From Symsagittifera roscoffensis (taxonomy: Eukaryota > Xenacoelomorpha > Acoela > Convolutidae), in assembly GCF_963678635.1 (NCBI RefSeq), contig NC_087071.1, positions 31,548,141-31,612,140 on the forward strand: a stretch of 64,000 nt of DNA, read 5' to 3'. A model generated the notes under the pieces. It saw only the letters and a list, made by a program, of their open reading frames with translations, ran no database searches and was not told the origin of the DNA. Each line of letters begins with the position of its first letter. Positions within the stretch are counted from its first letter, which is position 1. Of the stretch, positions 34,801 to 44,100 are shown one piece after another. Both the position numbers and the translations under genes were made by a program.

Positions 34801-37800
34801 GTTTCCTCGGTTCGTAGCTACTCTTGTAGGCTGCCGTTTTCCATCGCGCCAGAACCATGGGAGCCGTCTCTCTCAAGTCTTTTTCCGAGACCGCGTCAGC
34901 TGAAGGACTGCCCATTCCCTCCACATCTCTCTTCCTCTTGCGAGACCTCACGTCTTTGCTTGGGGGTGTCATTGGTATCATCACTGATTCAACTTCCTTT
35001 TCTCCAGCCAACTCTTGCCTCCCCCCTGCTCGAGCCTTAAGGATATTAGTACTTTTAATCATATTACTAGTTCCTACCTTATCCCCCCTTGTACACTTAA
35101 TTATTTTATTGTCAGTTTTCTGTTTCGGAGTAGAGCTGTCTTTACATTTGTCTTCTCTGGTCTTTCTTGACTTTCTCAACTCGACCATTTTGTTCAGTAG
35201 TTCCACTCTAGCTTTCTCTTCTAAACCCGTCCCCACCAGGACAGGCTCACCAAACTTCACCACCGTGTCCCACAGTTCTTCTTTGAAATTATCCAACGTG
35301 GTGTCTTCATCCACTTCTCGATTGAATTCGCTCAAGAACTTTTGCCAAGCATCTCCATCCAGAGTGCCCAGGAAGGCGTCTCTGTTTCCCTCGAAGGTAT
35401 TCTTCTCCCTCCTCTCCGTACTCAAGAAGATCATTCCCATGTTGGGATTCTCGCTTGTCAACGACATTTCCGGGTACTTGCGAGGGGACGAGGTCAAAGG
35501 TGGCGTGGGAGTATCTGCCCAGTTTTCTTCACTCAGGTCTTTCAACAATTCCTGCGCTGTGAATTCCACTTCCGTTGGCTTTTGCTCCGGTGTGTTTCCC
35601 ACTTCCATATCCTCTCCTGCCTCACTGAGGGTTTCATCCATGCTTTCGTCTCCTGACTCTGCTTCCCTTCTCTCAAAGATCCTCTTGAATCGATCTGCCA
35701 CGGTGCCACTCTTTTTATCCCCAGGGATGTCTACTGGAAGGGGTGATGGTGTCGCTGAACTCGTCGCCTCACCTTTTGTCAGTGCCACGTACAATGGACC
35801 TGCTGCATCTAACTTCTTTCCTTCCCTATTACGCTCCATCAGCTCAAGTCCGTAAGGTGCCCGGTACTTCCTTGTGGCAAATAGCATCGCGTCTGCTTTC
35901 AGTGCTACATGCCCTTCTTCCACTATCATCCTGCCGTCGTCCCATACCGGCAGCTGGTTCTCTAGGCCTGCCCGCTTAAGTACTCTCAAGGTATCTCGCA
36001 CGTCGAATTTAGGGGGCATCGATCCTCTGATTTTCTTGGCTTGAGTCGTCCATGAGTTTATCTTCACATCGCTAGTATGGAAATAAATTGCTGCAGTATA
36101 GCCGATGAAGAGCGGATCCCAGCCGTCAGTAAACTCCTTCTGCCGTTCTTCAGTCGTGGTTCTCGCGTAGGAGGATGGGACAACCAGGGAACTGTTCATC
36201 CCTAGGGTCATTCTCCTCACTATGGGGAACTCGGGAATGCTCGTCGGTAGGGCTTCTCTCTCCAATATCGCTTCCAGCTCCTTTTTCACCAACTCGAAAC
36301 TTTTTGTCCATGCAGGGATTCTCAAGATTTCTTGTCCATTGGCTGCCAAGGGATTCAAGTTCCAAAACTTGGGGTAAGTTTCGATGGGGCCCTCGCGCTT
36401 GCCTCCCATCCGGCATTGCATTTGTCCTCGGAAACTGTACACGATCAACTCTGGATCCTTCACCTTTCCGAAGAGCACCGTGTTGCTCATTTGTGCCCTT
36501 AGCACCTCTTGCTGGCACCAGTTCAGTGTCGTTCCATCCAGTACGCTTATGAGGCTCACGTGGGTCACGGAGTATCGATAAGCTGTCACCAAGGGATCTG
36601 GAAATGCGAACGTGACAGCCGGTCCATATATACAAGTCACGACCTCCCCCAGCCCCCGGATAATCCCCATGGGATCCGATCTCATGGCCAGGCATAGATC
36701 CGTTAATAGGGGCATGCCTCCATTCACTTTTCTCCACTCCTCTCTGGTCTTCGGGCTCTTTTCTTCGCCAGTCAGGTGCCTGTTCTGCATCAGTAGATAC
36801 TGCACGAGCAGCGTCCTTAGCCCGGCTGCACACTTGTACGAGTAGGTCTCAATACTCGAGTGTGTTCTTCCCATCGCCAGGGGCTCCCCATACCTCATCA
36901 ATCGGTGAAATGACGCCAGTTCACCGTGGGTCAGGAGTACTAACGTCAAGTATCCATCTATTCTGAGGGCGTCCACACCACGACTGAACATGTATGCGGG
37001 GCCCATATTAAACAAGTATCTTGGGTAGACCAGGTACAGCGCCAGCAACAGGCTGATCGGCATATTCAACATCTCCTGTATAAACGCATCAAAGATCGTC
37101 TCCTTCGCACTGTACACCTCAGTCAGGAACTCTCTTCCCCAACAAGGACTCAAGAACTCGAGAATCCCATGATCCCTCCTCGTCTTCAGCTCACCCCACG
37201 CGTGCTCTCTCCAAAATCCTCCAATCGTGACCTCATTGGCTGCCGTGACGAACCTGCCAACCGTCATCCCCTTTTCCTCAGCTTTTCCCAGTTGCTCCTC
37301 GAGAAACTCCCAGATCTGCTTCACCAGAGGCGGCGCATCCTCTCTTGTTTTCCTCGTGGCATTTTCCAACCTTGGGCTTAAGAAGGGCCATCTGCCTCCC
37401 TCTTGCGCCAACCGATTCCCCATCGACTCCAGCTGTTTCTCCGATGTGGCCACGTTCTGCCTTTCGTTGTTTGGCCCTCTAGATCTGCTGATCGAGCTCG
37501 TAATGGTCAACTCCATGTCCCGAAACCACAGACTAGCCGTCAGGTGAATTATCACTGGGTGATCATCCCTAAGGATCGGGCTGAGCTTGAGTTGCCTGGC
37601 AAAGTTAGATACTTCCAGTAGGAGGACCTCGTCCAATACGATGAGGATATCAGCCAACTCGTGAAAGCCTCTCAATGCATGGGAGACGTCCGCCCACGCT
37701 GCCGCGAGTTCTGACTTGCACAGCCTCAAGTTCGTCGGTTCCAATTCTCGGTTGGGAGCTGCCATCAGGACACGCCACCCATTCCCCTCTGCGATCAAGA

Positions 37801-38734
37801 TCAAGATCGCGTACACGAATTGCAGAGCCAGCGGCATGCTCGAGTACCCGGGGGATGTTGTGAACGCCACTCTTGTCTTGGCGCCGAATCTTGAGGCAAC
37901 ATTCTCCTGTACTTCATTAATCGCCGCGAATAAGGTCTGGATGGCCTCCCAGATCCTCTTTGGCGTAGGTTCACCACCCTTGAGCTGCTCAAGAAATCCC
38001 GTTGCGTGCAGATGATCGTTCATCCCCGCAAACAGCAGTAACTCAGGTTCGCAGGGCATTTCTGACTTTATTGCCACTACCAGGGTCAACATCTGGTTCA
38101 GTTCCGCACCCGGCAAGGTGTATATCAGGGTTTCTGGCCAAAACAACTTGGGAGACGTACCTTCGAAATCTGATCCTGCCACGATCACCACCCTTGCTGC
38201 AGCTGGGTCTGCTCTGTCGTAGACCGCTAAGGTTTTGGCCATTTGCGCCTGCCCACAGGGTTTCCCATATCGGGGGTCATTGGCCAATTTTGCGCCTTCA
38301 TATTCGGCGTCTGGTAACTCCATCTCTCTTGGGTTCATCAGTTTGTCGACCACTCTCAACTGTGCTGGAGTGGCCACTCTAATTCTGGCAATGCTGGTCC
38401 GGTGCTTGGGAGGCTCCACCACCAGTCCCGGGCTCCCCAAGGACTTGAGAGGTCTGTAATTAATTGGTCCCATCATCGACCTAGTGGGAATTCCACTCAG
38501 GTCTGCTGTCTCTGTCAACTTCGCTCTCGAGAAACGCGTTTCATGAGCCTTCAACCAGTCCACACACTTGTGCCTCCCCAAGTCTTCATGTGAGACCTGC
38601 TCAAGACCCAAAGCCCTCGCTAGCTCCTGTCTACACTCTAGGTCTTCCAGATCCAGTTCCTTGACCTTCTCCTCATACTTCTGTCTGCTGGTCTCCAGTG
38701 GCTTCTCTGACCTCTTTTTCTCCGCAACCACCAC
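31823..38734 (-). CDS. ORF3: 2303-codon accessory polyprotein of copy B
   Basis: Uninterrupted frame directly after, and in frame with, the TAA of ORF2. It begins at GTG, with no ATG for some distance, so it is probably made as the downstream part of an ORF2-ORF3 protein and not from its own start. Visible parts: charged helical N-terminus (1-100). An SGNH-like segment follows at about 175-330, with IVAGSDFEG where GDS is expected, LPGAELNQ as a possible oxyanion block, FAGMNDHL as GxND, and AWADVSHALRG. Acidic/low-complexity middle with a basic KRKR patch (about 1050-1300). Cys-rich SCLDSTCSNGEHICDGRLC (about 1775). HGDCPCHCLAQTVWYP (about 2040). Hydrophobic stretches such as ISLLLALYLVYP (about 555) are short, and no signal peptide or env-like layout is seen. 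The function is unknown; conservation in copy A argues for selection. Confidence 0.85.
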   Translation of the reverse strand: MVVAEKKRSEKPLETSRQKYEEKVKELDLEDLECRQELARALGLEQVSHEDLGRHKCVDWLKAHETRFSRAKLTETADLSGIPTRSMMGPINYRPLKSLGSPGLVVEPPKHRTSIARIRVATPAQLRVVDKLMNPREMELPDAEYEGAKLANDPRYGKPCGQAQMAKTLAVYDRADPAAARVVIVAGSDFEGTSPKLFWPETLIYTLPGAELNQMLTLVVAIKSEMPCEPELLLFAGMNDHLHATGFLEQLKGGEPTPKRIWEAIQTLFAAINEVQENVASRFGAKTRVAFTTSPGYSSMPLALQFVYAILILIAEGNGWRVLMAAPNRELEPTNLRLCKSELAAAWADVSHALRGFHELADILIVLDEVLLLEVSNFARQLKLSPILRDDHPVIIHLTASLWFRDMELTITSSISRSRGPNNERQNVATSEKQLESMGNRLAQEGGRWPFLSPRLENATRKTREDAPPLVKQIWEFLEEQLGKAEEKGMTVGRFVTAANEVTIGGFWREHAWGELKTRRDHGILEFLSPCWGREFLTEVYSAKETIFDAFIQEMLNMPISLLLALYLVYPRYLFNMGPAYMFSRGVDALRIDGYLTLVLLTHGELASFHRLMRYGEPLAMGRTHSSIETYSYKCAAGLRTLLVQYLLMQNRHLTGEEKSPKTREEWRKVNGGMPLLTDLCLAMRSDPMGIIRGLGEVVTCIYGPAVTFAFPDPLVTAYRYSVTHVSLISVLDGTTLNWCQQEVLRAQMSNTVLFGKVKDPELIVYSFRGQMQCRMGGKREGPIETYPKFWNLNPLAANGQEILRIPAWTKSFELVKKELEAILEREALPTSIPEFPIVRRMTLGMNSSLVVPSSYARTTTEERQKEFTDGWDPLFIGYTAAIYFHTSDVKINSWTTQAKKIRGSMPPKFDVRDTLRVLKRAGLENQLPVWDDGRMIVEEGHVALKADAMLFATRKYRAPYGLELMERNREGKKLDAAGPLYVALTKGEATSSATPSPLPVDIPGDKKSGTVADRFKRIFERREAESGDESMDETLSEAGEDMEVGNTPEQKPTEVEFTAQELLKDLSEENWADTPTPPLTSSPRKYPEMSLTSENPNMGMIFLSTERREKNTFEGNRDAFLGTLDGDAWQKFLSEFNREVDEDTTLDNFKEELWDTVVKFGEPVLVGTGLEEKARVELLNKMVELRKSRKTREDKCKDSSTPKQKTDNKIIKCTRGDKVGTSNMIKSTNILKARAGGRQELAGEKEVESVMIPMTPPSKDVRSRKRKRDVEGMGSPSADAVSEKDLRETAPMVLARWKTAAYKSSYEPRKLLDIEKEMENPTSSVTEEDFKPQRIKMKRGSTSGQTWEVDVGKEWVSSEHQAVGKQVTSDPLEKNKTRNTSRPWWIALETLKEMEGCLKKLNSGVARKRYSWATQQKAEVNKIELANQLKRSWQNLLKDHFEEAMRTSSSAPPLMANPFIRTAGQLMFAWSLLGIELETLTSYDKLKLGGKNLEIYRMLMQHVAKDNSGLSLARRKDATCFLRWTMSMMTDSTILACHQKAVASKTLERRVSTVILNVYQSTGIEREDGSRQSLENHRKLDEIRRLYNKKFEEEHDVHRNLASSGEYLKLNRKGEYQYVSGVMGMAYNPFLDLEAGGANRNYEVAELLKFWTEKIVEIDVVERERPSLGLVLEGMPGVISVPRSSKRVELKMGDGSGVLITNLGVVWKLLRPSWCPHPHASMIEEVTERVRLAPTEDEDLAILSIVHKLILPQVKESSEVTSGTEPVRRMEPGSCLDSTCSNGEHICDGRLCVRIQSFQKEDLTTWFEDITEREKSEVQIVAECYARTTVNLATALGFFSRMCSLQSLERLESEHHLVTALSVESWPGVLQVNQKHIKSWKIGLEAEMGFPMSEAYGLPLNAKSLVGSVLANLCGSHYPLHMAMVEVSSQRVMIDKAFSVPKCVRLARMSHHSHKLLRKIRGAVPREQRDDLSEIWGEELLGLESENASDHGKQNVVGKPAVGASSSEEVDVVHEKMMELEPLLEASGERNLRSIDLTHGDCPCHCLAQTVWYPDRANLCLIWDVEEIKSLGLPEYRQKVTILVVSTMLALRWIEENIAKYRESRAPTAESIYAIDYSRRLELFETACKVFAIPVQVRHIWSRLRFFPWFRATLTSWLYAVTKDHMRKHQKEYRQFQAEIGPDAFKRPLLTHRNAITAGWKRVGRISRDNSRARETILEEDLARNVSLSLHNSFCLNRESKVKGLPSQLKRLQEQREWMRAYEQLKAWEEIVISSDDEEALLEQITVPRTPVSGTSKAKNMR

Positions 38735-38737
38735 TTA
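38735..38737 (-). promoter_or_regulatory. Single in-frame TAA between ORF2 and ORF3 (possible readthrough site)
   Basis: Element-sense reading is ATG TCC TAA GTG GTG GTT, and coding continues for 2303 codons in the same frame. The homologous copy A sequence is TCA TCG GTA GTG GTG GTG, with no stop. This is either a readthrough signal or a copy-specific nonsense change. The context is not one of the classical leaky motifs (UAG CARYYA or UGA C). Confidence 0.55.
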
Positions 38738-40666
38738 GGACATTACCGACCCCTGGGGAGTTGCTGATGTCACTTCATCAGCTTCCATGGGCGTGGTGCT
38801 CGGCAACTTGGCCCGGCTATTCCTCTCACTATCTCTAGAATCGGCCCTCTCGCCCAAGCGACTCGACAAAGATCTCGGGTTGAAGAAGGGTGGGTTTGGG
38901 GGTGGCCCGAACGTGACCTGTGCTGTTTCCAGCAAATCCGTCTCTAGCGCGCATATATGCTTTTGAAAGACGTCGTTCAACCATTCCACCCCTCTGGGCC
39001 TGTCAAAGTGAATGCCATCCGCAGATGCATTGTCAGGGAAAGAGGTTAATTCCATTTGCTCAGCCACGTCCAGTAGCCTAAGGGGAAGGACACTCCTCTG
39101 ATGAATCTTCCTGATTGTTTCGTTCAGGCTGCGCACTTTCGTATTCATCTCTACCGCATGTTGATCCGCTCCCATGTTGTAGGGAACAGTACACACCGTG
39201 AGAATGGACGGGTCCATTTGGATCCGTATCTCCTCGAGAATGCAGCTCATCTTTTCATGCAGCCTTGTCACCTTCCTCGCTTCCCCCCTTGACACATCAT
39301 TCGTCCCGACCATCAGGGTGACTGTGTACACGCTCACCATCCCTAGCATCTCAAGAGTCGCTAACATCTGCGGCGTTGCGGCTCCGGCGAAGCTCAAGAT
39401 TCCCGTTTGCCAATGGGATTGGATCCGGGTCAGCACCCGCAGCAAGCTGTCTCCAATGATCAAGTGAACCGAGCCTTCAGGCACTCGAGGATACGTGAAG
39501 TACTCCACCCAAGTCGCATCGTGGAAGCAATCTCTTCTCTCTCTCTGCGCCGGATTCCAGTCTATACGATTGTGCTTGCGATATCTCCCATCCGTATTCT
39601 TCTTGTAGCTCGAGATCATCACACTCCTGACAGGCTGTTCCCCCCAAGTCGAGGGTAAATCCACTCTTACCGGACTCTCGCGATTCCTCAGCTGTAACCT
39701 CTCCTGCAACTCTTTCAGCCGTGACGAGCCGCCACTACTACCTGGGGTCGAACTCGGTGTGTATCCAGGCAGCGCGACGTCCATCAATGGTCGTATTACT
39801 TGAGTCTCCATTCCACGCAGGGAGGACGTTGATTCGGGTGGTATCCATACCTCCAGCCCCTCATTCATATGTTCTTGCGCCGCACGATCGAGGTTGAATC
39901 GTCCCTTTGACCTAGGAGCTTCGTCCACCTCCATGCGTGACTCTGGCCTTGAGACAGTCACTACCCGCTCTTTGGGCCTAGCCCCTTTTTGCATATCGAG
40001 CTCGCGCTGTTGTTGCTGGATCCTCTCAAGTTTTGCTTGGTCTCTCTCGAGAGCCTGCTTCAGCTGCTCACAATTCGCGGCATTCTCCCGCACCCTTTCT
40101 GCCTGCAGCCGTTCCGCCTTCATTATGTCCAATTCTCTCCGCGCTTGATCCCTCTCGAGCACCGCTTGATCCCGGTCGAGGTTCGCCTTATTCTTCTCCC
40201 GCTGGGTTCTCTCGAGTTCTTTTTTCATGGCACTGACGTCCGGATAAGCCTCCCCCGTCTGCTGTGCCCGTGACATCGACGGTACTTTACTCGTACTCTG
40301 GCTCGCGGGCCTGACTGATGGTCTGGCCGGCAGTGGGAATTCCCCCGCGCCATACTCTGTGTTGTTGTTTAGACCAGGGTTCCTCGCCAAATCGAACCCC
40401 CTTATCGCTCCATCCACGTTCCAGGACAGCCATCTGGTCTGTGCTTGATCGGACACCCCTTCAGTGGTGTAGCCTACCATCAAGACCGCCTCCGTCGCAG
40501 ACTCTCGACACTCGCCCTCATCCTCCAATTGTAGGATGGCGTTCAGCATCACTGCCATTCTCTCGTTCACTTGAGTGTAATCCAGATCTCTCAGCCGTCT
40601 GTACAGTTCGTCAAGTGTGGGCTTTTTCAGAGCCGATGGCATGGACTTCCAGTATCGATCGGCCAT
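38735..40666 (-). CDS. ORF2: coiled-coil and SGNH/GDSL hydrolase protein of copy B
   Basis: 643 codons. ATG at 40666 has G at -3 and +4. Residues 1-125 are unrecognised. About 140-240 is a charged coiled coil (LDRDQAVLERDQARRELD). From about 390 there is an SGNH hydrolase fold: IIGDSLLRVL (block I with nucleophile Ser, about 404), SFAGAATPQ (possible block II), MVGTNDVSRG (block III Gly and Asn, about 454) and SADGIHFD (block V Asp-x-x-His, about 550). All four catalytic residues of the family are present, so an esterase or acetylhydrolase activity is plausible; the substrate is unknown. Related esterase domains are known in ORF1 proteins of CR1-type LINEs. The frame ends with one TAA at 38737-38735 and continues open into ORF3. 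Confidence 0.88.
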   Translation of the reverse strand: MADRYWKSMPSALKKPTLDELYRRLRDLDYTQVNERMAVMLNAILQLEDEGECRESATEAVLMVGYTTEGVSDQAQTRWLSWNVDGAIRGFDLARNPGLNNNTEYGAGEFPLPARPSVRPASQSTSKVPSMSRAQQTGEAYPDVSAMKKELERTQREKNKANLDRDQAVLERDQARRELDIMKAERLQAERVRENAANCEQLKQALERDQAKLERIQQQQRELDMQKGARPKERVVTVSRPESRMEVDEAPRSKGRFNLDRAAQEHMNEGLEVWIPPESTSSLRGMETQVIRPLMDVALPGYTPSSTPGSSGGSSRLKELQERLQLRNRESPVRVDLPSTWGEQPVRSVMISSYKKNTDGRYRKHNRIDWNPAQRERRDCFHDATWVEYFTYPRVPEGSVHLIIGDSLLRVLTRIQSHWQTGILSFAGAATPQMLATLEMLGMVSVYTVTLMVGTNDVSRGEARKVTRLHEKMSCILEEIRIQMDPSILTVCTVPYNMGADQHAVEMNTKVRSLNETIRKIHQRSVLPLRLLDVAEQMELTSFPDNASADGIHFDRPRGVEWLNDVFQKHICALETDLLETAQVTFGPPPNPPFFNPRSLSSRLGERADSRDSERNSRAKLPSTTPMEADEVTSATPQGSVMS

Positions 40667-41140
40667 TTCTGTGACTTCGATTGACTCTTTGAGTATTAGT
40701 ACTTGAGTTTTACCTGAGCAACTTGAGTTTTACCTGAGCAACTTGAGTTTTACCTGAGCAACTTGAGTTTTACCTGAGCAACTTGAGTTTTCTTGAGATG
40801 TCGTTCTCTTCTTTTGATTAAATACAGATGAGTAGTCAATTTGAGATCAACAAATCAATCTGAAAATAACACCCGATATTTAGACCGACGAGCTGTGTTC
40901 CTAACCAGAAAGCCCCATTACTTTTATGATTAAAAACCCTCCCCTTTTCACCCTACTAAAATGATTCAATTTGAATTTTCTAAAAAACATGCAGACACAT
41001 TTTATGTTTTAGCACCATCATTCATTTAAAATGATAATTGTCATGCCAATCACCCATGAGATCCCTTACCTGTTTCGTACCCCAATACCTAGCTCAAGAT
41101 TCTTCCCTCACACCCGACTCGACGCTCCCGTGTACCTGAC
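40667..41140 (-). other. Copy B gag-pol/ORF2 intergenic region
   Basis: 474 bp without ORF. It contains the conserved ttttcagattgatttg acceptor-like sequence (AG at 40861-40860 on minus) and, closer to ORF2, the 20-bp repeats at 40701-40790. If spliced, ORF2/ORF3 mRNA would start coding about 195 nt after the acceptor. Confidence 0.5.
40701..40790 (-). repeat. 20-bp direct repeats upstream of ORF2
   Basis: Four perfect copies of acttgagttttacctgagca (given on +) at 40701, 40721, 40741 and 40761, plus a half unit at 40781. Copy A has a different, ~27-bp repeat at the same place, so the segment expands independently in each copy. Each unit carries the CTTGAG hexamer common in the element. Confidence 0.92.
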
Positions 41141-44100
41141 TCAGGCGATGCTCAAGTAGTACTTCTTGTGAAGATGCACCACTATCTCCGTTTCTGCAAA
41201 GACCACATGAAGAATGGCGTACAATTCCCTCGAGCTCAGTTTGCCCCTGTTTGGGTCGTACACCGGCACCGAGACCTCCAATATTCCTCTTTCAATCATG
41301 AAGTCGCGTAGTCTTGTCAGAGCCAATATCACGTGTTCGGGATCAATTGTGTTCCTGTCGTTGACTCTCGTTACTAGGAAGCAGAGGTATTTGCCCGGGA
41401 CTTGTGCTACTGACGGTGGAAGCGCCGCCATGCCTCCCAATCCTGGCCTCTGTCTGAACAGAAACTCTACGTTCTGGTATTCTCTTTTGAAGTCAGCCTC
41501 CAATCTTGATTTGAAACTCATGTCCGCCGTGATGCAGATCGCGCTGGTCCTGTTTGACAGGATGAAGTCGCTATCCGTTATCATGATGTTCTCTGAGTAT
41601 TCATTGGGTATTTCGAATTTCGTTTTGAAATTCCTTCCTATGGTAGGCTCTGGTTCTTCTTCCTCCAGTTCCAATCCGCTTGTTTCCCTCACTTCCTTGA
41701 GCTTCTTTATCATCGAATTTTCGGTGTGGGTAAGTCCTACCCCCACTCCCCGGACAAAAATATTTATCGACGTCCCCGTCGATGTAGTCGGGTCTGAATT
41801 GTCTTTAGGGATGTCCAGTGGCCTGTCTGTTGCTGTCCATCCGAAAAGAGGCTCCGCTGTCTTCATGTACTTTGCTGCTGATACATCGACTTGCTGCATG
41901 CTTTGTCCTTCGTGACCCTCGTCTTTGACATCACGCATCCACTCTAGAATCCTCAAGTTCGTATTCTCCCTCCTTTCTATTTCACCCTGCTCGAGATCCG
42001 TCTCCACTTCTGGCGTCGAGTAATCATCCTGCGGATAATGTCCACCATCGTCAATGACCTGCCATTCCTCTCCAGCTTCCAGTTCGCCTACGCCTAGTAG
42101 TTCCTCGCTTAACTTTTCTGGCTGTATCTTATCGATCAAGAAGTCATCCCCGTACCTATTGTACCTCATGCCTGTGCGTTTACGATTGCCCGTCCTGGTT
42201 TCCGGTGGTGTTGGTCGATCCGGTTCCATCCACTTCGGTACCTCGTTTTGCTCTGGGTCGTTCCAGTCTTCTTCTACAAATGAACCTGCATCCGACTCCA
42301 CTTCTATCTTTTCGTTGTCGTCCAAACTCAAGTTCTCATTACCATCATTTTTCTCTCTGGTGCCTTTCTCATTCACTTCGCACGCTGGTTCCACCACCAG
42401 GTAGTCAAGACCCTCCATGTCTTTCGGCAGGCACCAATCCTCCGGGGACGGAACGTGAGGTTTCAGATTTTCGTAATGTGCTGCTCGCCCTGTACTCAAG
42501 CGATAGAACCTTCCTTGTTGATGTACTTCCGTAATCATGAACGGTCCTCTCCATTTCTTGAGTAGTTTCTTTGTTCCCTTGGGCGGTATGACGTTTTGAA
42601 AGACCCACACGTATTGGCCCACTTCGTATGGCTTTGCTCTCAGTATCTTTTCGTCATATTTCTTGCGTTGCCTCGTTTGCGCTTGTGCCGTGTTTCTCCG
42701 ACATAGCTCGTTCAGCTCTTGTTGTCTTTTGATCGCTTCCTTCACGTATGCTTGAGGCGACGTCCTCTTCCCCTCGTACTCCGGATAGAAGAATGTCAGA
42801 GGCATTGCCCTTTCCCTGCCCGTCAACATCATGAAAGGGCTGATACCCGTTGTAGAGTGCTGGGTACTATTGTAGGCTCCTACTACCTGTGGCAGGTATT
42901 TGTCCCAGTCCGTCATGTACCTTGAGCAGTACACCCTGAGCATGTTGACTAGTGTCCTGTTCTGTCTTTCTACCAACCCATTGGTCTGTGGATGATAGGT
43001 CGTCGAGTGTGCTTGAGCAATGTGTGACCTCTTCATCAATTCTTTTGTTAAGTCCCCCACAAAAGCCTTGCCGTTGTCTGACTGGAAAGTCATTGGGCAA
43101 CCATACCGCGATATCCAATGCGTTATCAGGTGATCACATGTTTCCTCTGCTGAGGCTGTCTGGCACGGAACTGCTTCCGCCAACTTGGTGAAGTGATCTA
43201 TTATAACTAGTATTTGGTTATAACCCGATTCCGTCATGCAGATTTTCTGATGGTCTATCTGCACCACTTCATTGAATTCCGAACTCTCGACAGACTTGAG
43301 GGGAAACTTCATCTTCCTTGGGTCTTTTACTTGAAGGCATGCTAGGCAGGCATTCACCCATCTCTCGCAAGCTTTTCTCATTCCCGGCCAGTCAAACCTG
43401 TGAAGTATCCTTTGTTGTACTTTATCTATCCCCTGATGGCCCATTTGGTCGTGTGATCTGAAGAGCACTTCCGTTTGGTACAGTTGTGGTAGTATGATGA
43501 GGTTGTGTTTGTGTAATATCTTTTCCTCATCTCTTCTCTTGCACGCTACCACCCCTTCCGCTGTGTGGTAAAGTAAGTCTCTCTTTTCTTTGTAGAACTG
43601 GCTCAAGATCTTGTAGCTGTCTTCCTCAAGTTCCCCCTTCTCCTTGACTCCAGAATGGATCCATTTGGAGAGGTTACTTGTCATTTTGTCATTCTTCTGG
43701 GCCCTTATTAGGTCAGACAGTCTATATCTCGCCTTAACGTGCTCCTTTAACGCCATGATCTGTCCATTCATCTCACCAGGATTGTGGATGTCATCGCTCA
43801 GTTTCACACATATTATCCTTTTCATGATCTTCATGTCGTCCTCTGGTACCAGATTCGTTCTGACGTTTGAGTTGCACGATAGTTCCCTAAGAGGCTTTCT
43901 TGAAACTGCTATTTTCTCGAGCTCTGTTCCACCTCGTACCTCTTGCATTTCCAGATTGTACGTTCCTGAAGATGGATCTGTCTGTAATTCCCTGTCGTGG
44001 TGTCTCATCTTCTCTTCCGCCAGTATCATGCATAGACTGTCTTGATCCTCACTGCTCTCGTCCGAGTCTTCATCCCATTCTTTACGCTCCCCGGACAATT

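Noticed and set aside
31823-38734. ORF3 as an envelope gene
   Set aside because: No signal peptide, cleavage site, fusion peptide or C-terminal membrane anchor. It is 2303 codons long with charged and low-complexity regions and a possible nuclear-type basic patch.
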